Below are positions 1 through 8,105 of a stretch of 27,824 bases of DNA, one piece after another. How positions within the stretch are numbered: position 1 is the stretch's first letter; each line of letters starts with the position of its first letter. The DNA is from Bacteroidetes bacterium UBA1952. Lineage in GTDB: Bacteria; Bacteroidota; Bacteroidia; Chitinophagales; Chitinophagaceae. The stretch spans positions 27,358-55,181 of the forward strand of contig DDEO01000223.1 in NCBI GenBank assembly GCA_002336725.1, read 5' to 3'. A model generated the notes under the pieces. The model was given only the letters and a program-made list of their open reading frames with translations, made no database searches and was not told where the DNA came from. The position numbers were made by a program, and so were the translations under genes.

Positions 1-1758
1 GGGGGAGCCGATGGCCGCACTTCCATGCTACTGCTGCAAATCAAGGACAACAACCGCACACGCGCTATTGATTATCTGGAGGTACTCACGGTGCTCTACT
101 TCCGGCAGGCACTCGAAGGTGTTACCCAGTCGGGAATGCTGGTGCGCCGCTTTATCAACGAGCTGAAAGACGAACAGCTGGAACAGCTCAAAAATAAAGA
201 TGCCCGCATTGAGTCTATCCGAAAGACTTCAGACGTGGCTGACCCCAGTCAGGTTTCTACACTGGTAACCGGCAAGGCAAACGCCGAGCAGAAGATAAAC
301 GATTTGTTACTGCAAAAGCAATCGCTGCAGCAGTTTCGCAACGCCGTGGCGGCTTCGGGCAAAGGCAACACACGGGCTTTTGGAAGCATGGGGGCATCTG
401 TTGATCCGGAGCTGGCTGTCATGCTCTCTGATTATAACAAAGCGGCCCAGGCGAAAGAAGAACTGGAAACCCGCGTAGGCGAAAAAAATCCGACCCTTCT
501 GGATGCGGAAGCCGACTTGGCACGCCGCCGTGCGCAGATGACGACAGTGGCAGATCGCTCCCTTGCTACTATCGACCTTTATCTGCGGGCCGCTACCCAG
601 GGACTTTCCGCCGTCAATCAACAAATCAGCGGTGTGCCATCAGTAGATCGCAGCATGACGGACGTGCGGCGCGAATATGACGTTACGCAGGGTACTTATT
701 TGTTCTTATTTCAGAAGGGTGTCGAAAACGAGATTACGCTCAACGCCGCCACGGTTCCCGGCAAAGTGGTGATTGCGCCTGATGGCTCCCGCGCCCCGGT
801 TTCGCCCGTTCCGCGCAATGTTTACGCCATTGCCCTTGCGCTCGGTCTGCTGGCACCGGTGAGCTTCTTCGCCATCCGGGAACTGCTGAACACCAAGCTC
901 ATGACGGAGCAGGACATTCAGGCCATGAGCGACCTTCCTGTCATCGGCGTTGTTGCCAAGGCACCGACGGATATGGATGTTGTGGTGGGTGAGAAAGTCC
1001 GCACAAGTATCGCCGAACAGTTCCGCCTGCTGCGTACCAATATTGATTTTATGACGGCCTCGGGGCAGAACGGGAAAACCATTCTGATTACATCGAGTAT
1101 GGGTGGGGAAGGCAAGACGTTTATCTCTATCAACCTGGCGCTGACGATGGCGCTGGCGGGTAAAAAGGTCGTGCTACTGGAGTTTGACCTTCGGAAACCC
1201 AAGATTACCGAACGCCTGAATCTGACGCGCAGCGGTGGTATCAGCGGCTATCTGGCCGGTATGAGTTCTCTCGAAGCCGTATTTCAGCCATCCGGGTTGC
1301 ATCCCAACCTGATCGTTGCGGTGAGCGGCCCTGTGCCACCCAATCCGGGCGAATTGATTCTGTCGCCCCGCATGAAGGACTTCTTTGAGCAACTCAACGA
1401 GGCGTTTGACCTGATCGTGATTGATACACCGCCGGTAGGTCTGGTGTCGGATGGGCTGGTGTTGTCGCAGTATGCGGCTGTCAATATTGCCGTAACGCGG
1501 CAGGCTTATACCGAGAAAGGGCAGGTAGCCTTCCTGACAGGGTTGCGCCGGCAGGATAAACTCAAGAATCTGTCTTTCGTTTTTAACGGCGTGCAGTATT
1601 CAAAACGCTATGGTTATGGTTATGGCTATGGCTATGGCTACGGCTACGGTTACGGCTATGGCTATGGCAACACCGGCAACGGTGATGGCTATTATGAGCC
1701 GGAAGGGAAAGGCAAAACTGGAACCAAGAAAAAGCGCCGCCTGCCTTTCTCTGGATAG
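1..1758 (+). CDS. Wzc/GumC-like polysaccharide co-polymerase with BY-kinase domain (5' partial)
   Basis: Inner-membrane protein that sets polymer length and drives export in Wzx/Wzy systems, with a cytoplasmic tyrosine autokinase domain. The frame is open from base 1; the first ATG (25) lies inside the Wzz-like domain, so the true start is outside the window. Visible in order: a helical coiled-coil periplasmic part; a membrane helix at about 818-885 (YAIALALGLLAPVSFFAI) preceded by the Pro-rich PVSPVPRN; then the kinase with Walker A (GGEGKT, about 1102-1119), Walker A' (LLEFDLRKP, where many proteobacterial kinases have DxD), and Walker B (LIVIDTPPVG, about 1411-1440). The C-terminus carries ten Tyr-Gly pairs as the presumed autophosphorylation cluster, then a basic tail. 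About 200 N-terminal residues appear to be missing compared with usual family length. It is followed by the antiterminator gene. Confidence 0.93.
   Translation, partial: GGADGRTSMLLLQIKDNNRTRAIDYLEVLTVLYFRQALEGVTQSGMLVRRFINELKDEQLEQLKNKDARIESIRKTSDVADPSQVSTLVTGKANAEQKINDLLLQKQSLQQFRNAVAASGKGNTRAFGSMGASVDPELAVMLSDYNKAAQAKEELETRVGEKNPTLLDAEADLARRRAQMTTVADRSLATIDLYLRAATQGLSAVNQQISGVPSVDRSMTDVRREYDVTQGTYLFLFQKGVENEITLNAATVPGKVVIAPDGSRAPVSPVPRNVYAIALALGLLAPVSFFAIRELLNTKLMTEQDIQAMSDLPVIGVVAKAPTDMDVVVGEKVRTSIAEQFRLLRTNIDFMTASGQNGKTILITSSMGGEGKTFISINLALTMALAGKKVVLLEFDLRKPKITERLNLTRSGGISGYLAGMSSLEAVFQPSGLHPNLIVAVSGPVPPNPGELILSPRMKDFFEQLNEAFDLIVIDTPPVGLVSDGLVLSQYAAVNIAVTRQAYTEKGQVAFLTGLRRQDKLKNLSFVFNGVQYSKRYGYGYGYGYGYGYGYGYGYGNTGNGDGYYEPEGKGKTGTKKKRRLPFSG
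1609..1668 (+). repeat. Hexanucleotide repeat coding ten Tyr-Gly pairs
   Basis: Ten tandem TAY-GGY units encode an uninterrupted Tyr-Gly run in the kinase C-terminal tail. Units differ only at third positions. Gain or loss of a unit keeps the frame and changes the number of phosphorylatable tyrosines. Confidence 0.95.
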
Positions 1759-1805
1759 CGTTTGCTGGTGTGGTAGTTAGTCGTTGGATTTAATTTTAAT
1801 AAGAA

Positions 1806-1828
1806 GTTCCACTGTGGGACTGAGGAGG
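1806..1828 (+). promoter_or_regulatory. Leader hairpin next to a strong Shine-Dalgarno of the upxY-like gene
   Basis: Bases 1806-1820 (GTTCCACTGTGGGAC) can fold into a 6-bp stem including one G-U pair, with a 3-nt loop. The stem ends two bases before AGGAGG (1823-1828), which is 7 nt from the ATG at 1836. Such a canonical ribosome binding site is uncommon in this window. The hairpin may affect translation initiation or transcription pausing; this is inference. Confidence 0.4.
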
Positions 1829-1835
1829 CGAAGCT

Positions 1836-2297
1836 ATGCCCTGGTATGCCGTTTATACAAAGCCCCGCTGGGAAAAAAAGGTAGCTGCTACGCTATGCGC
1901 GCATGGCATTGAAGCGTATTGCCCGCTTAACCGCGTGGTGAAACAGTGGAGCGACCGGAAAAAATGGATAGAAATCCCGCTCTTTACTTCCTATGTCTTT
2001 GTTTGCATCGGGGAGGAGCAAAAAGAAGCCATCCGCCGTACTGCCGGTGTTCTCAATTTTGTATATTGGAATGGCAAACCGGCCCTGCTGCGCGATGAGG
2101 AGATAGCCGCCGTACGCGATTTTGTGAGTAAATACCAGAATATTGTTCTGGAGCCTCTGGGCCTTACTGTCGGTGCACAGATCGAAATTCCGGAAGGTGT
2201 TTTTAAGGGACAAACCGGAGAAGTAATTAAAGTAGCGCGAAAGCGGGTAGAGGTCGTTTTGCATCAGCTACGGATGAAACTGACGGTAGCTATGTAA
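1836..2297 (+). CDS. UpxY/RfaH-like NusG-family transcription antiterminator
   Basis: Specialised NusG paralogue that binds RNA polymerase and promotes elongation through long polysaccharide operons. The 153-aa protein starts with the family signature MPWYAVYTKPRWEKKVA, continues as an NGN domain (to about residue 110, including FTSYVFV), and ends in a KOW domain (GVFKGQTGEVIKVARKRVEVVL). The start is fixed by AGGAGG 7 nt upstream. In Bacteroides, UpxY proteins are encoded at the head of capsule operons and act on their own locus. Here the gene lies between the export kinase and the flippase, consistent with regulation of the genes downstream. It is followed by a 373-bp gap with unusual repeats. 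Confidence 0.92.
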   Translation: MPWYAVYTKPRWEKKVAATLCAHGIEAYCPLNRVVKQWSDRKKWIEIPLFTSYVFVCIGEEQKEAIRRTAGVLNFVYWNGKPALLRDEEIAAVRDFVSKYQNIVLEPLGLTVGAQIEIPEGVFKGQTGEVIKVARKRVEVVLHQLRMKLTVAM

Positions 2298-2309
2298 AGC
2301 AGCTCTGGG

Positions 2310-2398
2310 AAATTAGTTTGGGGTAATAAAAGTCTCGTCAGAAGATATGAGGACTTTATTTATGCGGATGCCATCCGAGCAATAGTCTAAACTAATTT
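2310..2398 (+). other. Candidate structured RNA or inverted-repeat element after upxY
   Basis: The 10-bp perfect inverted repeat AAATTAGTTT (2310-2319) / AAACTAATTT (2389-2398) extends by three more pairs (two of them G-U) as RNA. It encloses two further potential stems: AAAGTC (2329-2334) with GACTTT (2352-2357), and CGGAT (2365-2369) with ATCCG (2373-2377). Together they can draw as a three-way junction of about 90 nt, starting 12 nt after the upxY stop. No T-run follows, so it is not a simple terminator. The region is AT-rich and chance pairing is possible. Confidence 0.4.
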
Positions 2399-2465
2399 GT
2401 AAAACCTACTTAAATTTGTATGGCCTTTTGGCTGCGAACAGAAGGGATTCGATTATATAGCACTT

Positions 2466-2643
2466 GACTAAGTAATAGCAGTTCTCGGTGTAGCAATTTG
2501 GCATTTTATTAATTGCTGACAAACAACACTTTATAGTTTATTAGCAAAATCCCGCAATTTTCACTGTAAGGCATAAACCACAGGGATCGTTCGTTTTATA
2601 TAACGTTAAATGTCTACACCGAGAATTGCCGACTAAGTAATAG
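2466..2643. mobile_element. Small element with terminal inverted repeats and flanking 13-bp direct repeats (MITE-like or invertible)
   Basis: Identical direct repeats GACTAAGTAATAG lie at 2466-2478 and 2631-2643. Just inside are inverted repeats: TTCTCGGTGTAG (2482-2493) and its reverse complement CTACACCGAGAA (2614-2625). These extend outward to 16 bp with one mismatch (2478-2493 / 2614-2629). The enclosed segment of about 152 bp has no gene. The order direct repeat, inverted repeat, inverted repeat, direct repeat is what a transposed non-autonomous element with target duplication leaves. Inverted repeats around about 120 bp of AT-rich DNA next to a capsule gene also resemble an invertible promoter. 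I do not recognise the family, and I see no clear TAnnTTTG promoter inside. Confidence 0.6.
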
Positions 2644-2670
2644 TTACATTTAATTTATTTACTCATTATT

Positions 2671-4203
2671 ATGCGTGAACCAGATATGGTTCCTATAAAA
2701 CAAAAGGTGGAGGAAGTTGTTTCATCGAATGACTCGAAAAAAGAACTACTCAAATCTACTGGGATTCTGGGTTTTGCCCAGATTGTCATTATATTATTTG
2801 GGGTAATTCGGGTAAAGGTTGTAGCGGTTCTTTTAGGGCCGGTTGGTGTAGGTATATCTGGCATTTATCAAAGCTTGGCCGACTTATTGAGAACCGCAAC
2901 TGGATTGGGACTCTGGGGAAGTGCTGTGCGTGACATTTCGGCTAGTGCCGCTACTAAAAACCAACAGAGGATTTCTGAAACCAGCAAGATTCTATCTGTC
3001 TGGATTTGGTTTACCGGAGCAACTGGTATGTTGCTTGCCATTGTTTTTTGCAGGCAGCTCAGCCAATGGGCATTCGGTACCTCTGATTACAGTAGGGGCA
3101 TAGCAATACTTTCGGTGGGAATATTGTTGACATCATTAGCCGAAGGGCAGTACGCCGTTCTACAGGGACTTCGTCAGATTCGCAACTTAGCTAAGGCGCA
3201 AATCTTTTCGGCCTTCATTGCGCTTGTTGGTTCTGTAATAATTTATTGGTTCTGGGGAATGGCAGGCATCATTCCGGTTTTATTGCTAACGCCTCTCGCA
3301 AGCCTCATTTGGTATCGACATTATACCAGAGCGATAAAAATGGTTCCTGTAAAACTCCGTTTTCAAGAGATTTACAAAAAGGGAAAGTCTATGGCCGTAC
3401 TTGGGTTTTTTCTCTCCATGAATGCGCTGGCTAGCACCGCTACTCTTTTCTTGGTTCGCTCCTTTATAACTTATAAGAGCAATGTAACTGCTGTAGGCTA
3501 TTTTACAGCTTCCTGGGCAATCTCCTTTATGTATCTCTCTGCCATATTTGGAGCTATGAGCAGCGATTATTATCCTCGCCTAAGTGCTGTTCAGCACGAT
3601 CACCCGCGAATGCGGAAACTGATAAATGAACAAATAGAAATCACGCTGTTGATTGCAGTTCCTGCAATTATTGTAATGATTACGTATGTGGATATAATTG
3701 TTCGCTTGTTTTATTCTAAAGATTTTAGCATATCCGCACAAATTTTAGTATGGCAGCTATCGGGCGATTTCTTCAAAGCCTTGGTATGGCCAATGGGTTT
3801 TGTGCGTTTGGCAAAAGGAAAGGGGAAGGTTTACCTGTTTACGGAACTGGCTTGGAACCTGATTTACATAGCGTCTGTTTATGTGTTATGGCCCTACATA
3901 GGCATCCTTTCAACAGGTGTGTCTTTCTTGATTGCCTTTGTAGCACAAACGGCAATCGTATATATTTTTACGCAAAAGCTAATTGACTTCCGCTTTAGTT
4001 CGGAAGTTATTGGTTACCTGTTTGTATTGTTTCCTCTGACCTTGGCTGCTTTTTGTATTCATAAATTATTGCCTGGGGTTTATGGCCACTTGTTGGGGGG
4101 CATCGTAAGCCTTGTTGCTATCTGTTTCTCTTTCATAAAGCTGAAAAAAATTATTCCGCTTGAAGGGATATTGATAAAAATTGGAATAAAAAAGAAACGT
4201 TAG
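2671..4203 (+). CDS. Wzx-type oligosaccharide flippase (MOP/MATE superfamily)
   Basis: Integral membrane protein that moves undecaprenyl-linked repeat units to the periplasmic face. The 510-aa sequence is hydrophobic with roughly 12-14 predicted helices. After a polar 25-residue N-terminus comes the family-like start STGILGFAQIVIILFGVIR, followed by VLLGPVGVGISGIYQSL, typical of O-antigen translocases. The C-terminus is basic (KIGIKKKR). It is notably AT-rich: a hand-counted 60-base line at 3661 has 17 G/C, against 39 in a line of asnB at 6721. This suggests transfer with its two downstream neighbours. There is no visible Shine-Dalgarno. Its stop is 6 nt before the acyltransferase gene, so the two are probably co-transcribed. 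Confidence 0.92.
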   Translation: MREPDMVPIKQKVEEVVSSNDSKKELLKSTGILGFAQIVIILFGVIRVKVVAVLLGPVGVGISGIYQSLADLLRTATGLGLWGSAVRDISASAATKNQQRISETSKILSVWIWFTGATGMLLAIVFCRQLSQWAFGTSDYSRGIAILSVGILLTSLAEGQYAVLQGLRQIRNLAKAQIFSAFIALVGSVIIYWFWGMAGIIPVLLLTPLASLIWYRHYTRAIKMVPVKLRFQEIYKKGKSMAVLGFFLSMNALASTATLFLVRSFITYKSNVTAVGYFTASWAISFMYLSAIFGAMSSDYYPRLSAVQHDHPRMRKLINEQIEITLLIAVPAIIVMITYVDIIVRLFYSKDFSISAQILVWQLSGDFFKALVWPMGFVRLAKGKGKVYLFTELAWNLIYIASVYVLWPYIGILSTGVSFLIAFVAQTAIVYIFTQKLIDFRFSSEVIGYLFVLFPLTLAAFCIHKLLPGVYGHLLGGIVSLVAICFSFIKLKKIIPLEGILIKIGIKKKR

Positions 4204-4209
4204 CTTTTT

Positions 4210-4779
4210 ATGAATCCGTTCTTTGTGTTGTTCTATAAGGGGTTACGTCGGATAAATACCGGCGTATATCAGTTTTATAAACGATGCTATTATGGGATGT
4301 TACATGAGAATATCCTTGTTGATAAACAAACCTTTTTTGGTAAAAAAGCAGAAATAAAAGCACTCAAAAATTCAATAGTAGATATTAGAGGCGTAGCAAT
4401 AAAAGATTATGCGCAAATCTACGCAGATGCCAACGCCGAGATACGTATAGGTAGAGGCGCTGAAATTGGGCGGTTTACAATGATTGTGGCTAAGGAAAAG
4501 ATAATAATCGGCGCTAATACGCTTATCGCGGAATTCGTTACTATACGAGACCAAGATCATGTAATTGGCGATCTGAAAAAGTTTGTTACCGCCCCAATCG
4601 TTATAGGTGATGAGGTATGGCTCGCAAATAAGGTAACGATTACAAAAGGTCTGACAATTGGCGATGGCGCTGTAATAGGAGCCAATAGTGTAGTAACGAA
4701 AAGCATAGAAGCAGGTACTATCGCCGTTGGCGCACCTGCAAGAATCATAAAGCAGATAATAGCCCAGCCGGGTATCTAA
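4210..4779 (+). CDS. Left-handed beta-helix (hexapeptide repeat) acyltransferase
   Basis: Likely O- or N-acetyltransferase that decorates a sugar of the repeat unit, using acetyl-CoA. The 189-aa protein shows imperfect hexapeptide repeats from about residue 50 (IYADANAEIRIGRGAEIGRF, IIIGANTLI, IVIGDEVWL, LTIGDGAVIGANSVV). The WbbJ/CysE-like C-terminal signature is VVTKSIEAGTIAVGAPARII. The His in TIRDQDH (about residue 117) is a plausible catalytic base by analogy with the family. The N-terminal 45 residues are aromatic and basic and precede the coil. It sits between the flippase and a GT4 in the same AT-rich block. The acceptor sugar cannot be told from sequence. Confidence 0.88.
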   Translation: MNPFFVLFYKGLRRINTGVYQFYKRCYYGMLHENILVDKQTFFGKKAEIKALKNSIVDIRGVAIKDYAQIYADANAEIRIGRGAEIGRFTMIVAKEKIIIGANTLIAEFVTIRDQDHVIGDLKKFVTAPIVIGDEVWLANKVTITKGLTIGDGAVIGANSVVTKSIEAGTIAVGAPARIIKQIIAQPGI

Positions 4780-4793
4780 TTAGGAGTCTCCTT

Positions 4794-5888
4794 TTGAAGC
4801 CCATTATCATTCATGTCATCACTTCTTTAGCGCGTGGCGGTGCTGAAGTACTTTTGGTGGGTGTTATTAATGCGATGCCGCAGTATGAACACCGTATTAT
4901 ATCTCTCCAATCCAAAAACGATTTTCAGCAGGAGCTGAAAGGAATGCAAATTACCTGCCTGAATCTCAAAGGATATCGGTCGCTTCCGCGTCTGATTCGG
5001 GAGGTAAAGGAAATTTTAGCGCCCCTTGAGGGCAAAGCAATCGTTCATGCCCACCTATTCTGGGCCAATATTATCTCCCGCTATGCCGCACCCAAAGGAA
5101 TGCCGGTCTTTAATTCCTACCATGGCGTTACCTATGGCAGAGAAGGCGCAAATTATCCGCCTCATGCGGTATTACTCGATCGCCTAAGCTATCGGAAAGA
5201 CATTCAGACCATTTGCGTCTCAGAAGCTGTCCGGAAAAATATTGCAGATCACATACGCATCCGGGATAACGTTCAGATACTTCATAACTTTATTGAGGAT
5301 GACTTTTTTCAGGAAAAAGAATCTCTTTATCAACCTGCTACAACCCTTCGACTGGTTTCCGTCGGAAATCTGAAAGTAGATAAAAATTACGATCTGACGC
5401 TGGATGCGCTAAAAATAGCGCAGCAAAACAATGACAAAGTTATCTGTACACTTGATGTTTATGGTAGCGGACCGCTTGAGCAAAATTTGAAAAATAAAGC
5501 GAAGCGACTCGGCTTGGAGAATGTAAAATTTTGTGGGGCAGTGCGTGATGTTGCGCAGAAACTACGGCATTATGACGCTTATCTTATATCGTCAGGCAAC
5601 GAGGGATTCGGCCTCGCTGTTGTAGAAGCAATGGCATCCGGACTTCCTGTTCTGGCATCCGACCTGCCCGTGCTACGTGAAGTAACCAATAACAAGGCCC
5701 TTTTTTTTGATTCACAGAATCCAGCTGCGCTTGCAGCCCAATTAAATAATATTTACACCGGCGAAATAGATATAAGTTTACTCTCCCAACAAGGACAGAA
5801 GCAGGCGTTGCACTTTCGTAAAAGTGCATACGTAGCTCAATTGGATGCGCACTACCAGACTGCACTTCGTGCAATGAAAATATCGTAA
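4794..5888 (+). CDS. Family 4 glycosyltransferase (GT-B fold), TTG start
   Basis: Cytoplasmic glycosyltransferase adding a sugar from a nucleotide donor to the lipid-linked repeat unit. The 364-aa GT-B protein has an N-terminal ITSLARGGAEVLLV loop and HAHLFWANIISRYA. Its C-terminal donor domain has LDVYGSGPLEQNLKNKAK and the GT4 motif EGFGLAVVEAMASGLPVLAS with the conserved glutamates. The start is TTG at 4794: AGGAG lies at 4782-4786, 7 nt upstream, and the protein begins correctly with KPIIIHVITS. The gene ends the AT-rich block, 49 bp before asnB. The sugar specificity is unknown. Confidence 0.9.
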   Translation: MKPIIIHVITSLARGGAEVLLVGVINAMPQYEHRIISLQSKNDFQQELKGMQITCLNLKGYRSLPRLIREVKEILAPLEGKAIVHAHLFWANIISRYAAPKGMPVFNSYHGVTYGREGANYPPHAVLLDRLSYRKDIQTICVSEAVRKNIADHIRIRDNVQILHNFIEDDFFQEKESLYQPATTLRLVSVGNLKVDKNYDLTLDALKIAQQNNDKVICTLDVYGSGPLEQNLKNKAKRLGLENVKFCGAVRDVAQKLRHYDAYLISSGNEGFGLAVVEAMASGLPVLASDLPVLREVTNNKALFFDSQNPAALAAQLNNIYTGEIDISLLSQQGQKQALHFRKSAYVAQLDAHYQTALRAMKIS

Positions 5889-5937
5889 TGTTATTACCCA
5901 TATTAAAACCAGACAAAGAAATTTTAAAAATCATTTT

Positions 5938-7839
5938 ATGTGCGGCATAGCCGGCTTCGCCGATTTTAAACACCAAAGCTCTACAGAGCAACTCCGGGGT
6001 ATGGCCGCCTGTATGGCCCATCGCGGCCCCGACGGGCAAGGCGAGTATCTGGTTGAGGCCGGAAAAGCGCAGGTCGGCTTCGCTCATGCCCGCCTTTCCA
6101 TCATTGACCTGAGCCACGCCGCCGATCAGCCCATGCACTACGAAGGGCTGAGCCTCGTCTATAACGGTGAAATCTACAACTACAACGAAATCCGCGAAGA
6201 ACTCCTCGCGCTCGGACACCGTTTCCAGACGCATTCCGACACCGAAGTCATTCTCCACGGCTGGAAAGAGTGGGGCAGCGCTGCCATCCACAAATGGCGC
6301 GGCATGTTTGCCATCGCGCTGCTCGACCATGAGAAAGGCGAGTTGATTTGCATCCGCGACCGCTCCGGCGTAAAACCGTTTTATTATACGCTGCAGGACG
6401 ATATTTTTCTCTTCGGCTCGGAGTTGAAAAACCTGATGGCGCATCCCCGTTTCCGGAAAGAGATAGACCCCGAAGCAGTGGCCTCTTTCCTGCAATACGG
6501 CTACGTGTCGGCACCGTATTCTATTTTCCGGAAAACAAGCAAGTTATTACCTGGTCATATCCTGCACCTCGACCTTATTTCCGGAAAAATAACCACCGAG
6601 CAGTACTGGAACGTCTATGACCACTACAACAAGCCGAAGCTAAAGATTTCGCTCCCCGAAGCCATCGAGGAAACCGAACGCATCCTCAAAGAATCTTTCG
6701 ACTACCGTCTGGTGGCCGATGTGCCAGTGGGTGTGTTCCTCAGCGGTGGCTACGACAGCACCTGCGTAACGGCCCTGCTGCAAAAAGACCGCACCGAAAA
6801 GCTCAAGACTTTTACCATTGGCGTAGCCGACGACAAGCTCAATGAAGCGCCCTTTGCCAAAGAAATTGCCCAACGCCTCGGCACCGACCACACGGAATAT
6901 TACTGCACAATCAAAGAGGCGCTCGACATCATCCCCTCGCTGCCGCAGTATTACGACGAGCCTTTTGCCGATAGCAGCGCCATTCCTACTATATTGGTAA
7001 GCCGCATGGCGCGGAAAGAAGTAACCGTGGCCCTTTCTGCCGATGCGGGCGACGAGATTTTTGCGGGTTACAACCGCTACGAATACGTGAGCCGCTATGG
7101 CAAAAAGCTGGAATCTATCCCTACACCGCTGCGCAAGATGGCCGCCGCAGCTATGAGTGCTATCTCTTCGGAAAGCATCCCGGTACTGAAGCACAAAGCC
7201 AATTTCCACAGCCGCTACGACAAGGTCAAAAACCTGCTGTCGGATCCCTCACCGGCGCGGCTGCTCAAAAACCTGAGCCAGGTTTTTAACGACAGAGACA
7301 TCCGCGAGCTGATGGCCGCACCGACAAGACTGCTCCAGACCGCTCACACGAGCAAAGAACTGAAGCCGGAGGCCTATGATGCGCTCTCGTTTATGATGGC
7401 GGTGGATTATCAGACCTATATGGCCGACGATATTCTGCAAAAGGTAGATCGCGCCACGATGAGCGTTTCTCTCGAAGGCCGCGAGCCGTTCTTAGACCAG
7501 CATATTGTGGAGTTCGCCGCGCAACTGCCTTCGGATTATAAATACCACAACGGCATTAAAAAGTACCCGTTGCGGCAGATTGTACACAAGTACATTCCGG
7601 AAGAAATCATGGCGCGGCCCAAGAGCGGTTTTGCCGTTCCGGTAGCGGAATGGTTGCAGGCCGAACTCAAGCCGCTGGTGATGGAACACCTGACCGGCAA
7701 GGCCCTCGACCATGGATTTTTCCGGAAAACTGCTGTTGAAAAGCTGTTACGCGACTATTATGCGGGGCATACCGAAAAGCATGTCAAGGTTTGGTACTTG
7801 TTGATGTTTCAAATGTGGTATGTGAAATGGATGGGGTAA
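5938..7839 (+). CDS. asnB: Asparagine synthase (glutamine-hydrolysing) type amidotransferase
   Basis: Two-domain amidotransferase. The N-terminal class-II glutaminase domain starts with MCGIAGF, so Cys2 becomes the nucleophile after Met removal; it also shows AHRGPDGQGEY and VYNGEIYNY. The C-terminal ATP-pyrophosphatase synthetase domain has SGGYDS at about residues 269-274 and ends near RPKSGFAVPVAEWL. The length of 633 aa is normal. Within polysaccharide loci, AsnB homologues are often assigned to amidation of uronic acids. A UDP-GalNAcA pathway is present at 19512-21954, so a uronamide is plausible, but ordinary asparagine synthesis cannot be excluded. GC content rises sharply here compared with the preceding three genes, and the TTCCGGAA palindrome occurs five times in the gene. 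Confidence 0.93.
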   Translation: MCGIAGFADFKHQSSTEQLRGMAACMAHRGPDGQGEYLVEAGKAQVGFAHARLSIIDLSHAADQPMHYEGLSLVYNGEIYNYNEIREELLALGHRFQTHSDTEVILHGWKEWGSAAIHKWRGMFAIALLDHEKGELICIRDRSGVKPFYYTLQDDIFLFGSELKNLMAHPRFRKEIDPEAVASFLQYGYVSAPYSIFRKTSKLLPGHILHLDLISGKITTEQYWNVYDHYNKPKLKISLPEAIEETERILKESFDYRLVADVPVGVFLSGGYDSTCVTALLQKDRTEKLKTFTIGVADDKLNEAPFAKEIAQRLGTDHTEYYCTIKEALDIIPSLPQYYDEPFADSSAIPTILVSRMARKEVTVALSADAGDEIFAGYNRYEYVSRYGKKLESIPTPLRKMAAAAMSAISSESIPVLKHKANFHSRYDKVKNLLSDPSPARLLKNLSQVFNDRDIRELMAAPTRLLQTAHTSKELKPEAYDALSFMMAVDYQTYMADDILQKVDRATMSVSLEGREPFLDQHIVEFAAQLPSDYKYHNGIKKYPLRQIVHKYIPEEIMARPKSGFAVPVAEWLQAELKPLVMEHLTGKALDHGFFRKTAVEKLLRDYYAGHTEKHVKVWYLLMFQMWYVKWMG

Positions 7840-8105
7840 TTTCGCTCCGTCTTATTATACTATGCAAGGCATAAATAAATGTGATACCACTGAACCTGCT
7901 TTTTGAGGTGCAATTCGTCGGGAAGTCCAACAATAGCAGGCCTTTCGTCGCAATTGTTCCGGAAAATCTAAACCACTAATTTACCCCTTGCGAAGTATAA
8001 CCACAGGGGAAATGCACATTGCTGCTATTTGATTGTGAATCAGCCTATTGTAAATATAAGCCACAACGCCTATATTTTATAATATATTTTCAATCATAAA
8101 TATAG
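7840..8105. other. 266-bp AT-rich intergenic region between asnB and the transglutaminase-like gene
   Basis: I see no gene. Short inverted pairs are present, for example CCTGCT near 7905 with AGCAGG near 7935, and AACAAT with ATTGTT near 7930-7958. None is followed by a T-run. One TTCCGGAA palindrome lies at 7957-7964. The last 60 bases are very AT-rich (TATAATATATTTT) and could hold a promoter, but no TAnnTTTG match is clear. Confidence 0.5.

Noticed and set aside
5584..6495. Long minus-strand open frame (303 codons) opposite the GT4 and asnB genes
   Set aside because: It spans the junction of two well-supported + strand genes and its translation resembles no protein family.
2571..8000. Similar words ATAAACCACAGGGA (2574) and TATAACCACAGGGG (7996) in the two AT-rich gaps
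   Set aside because: The match is short and imperfect and no flanking similarity extends it, so chance is a sufficient explanation.
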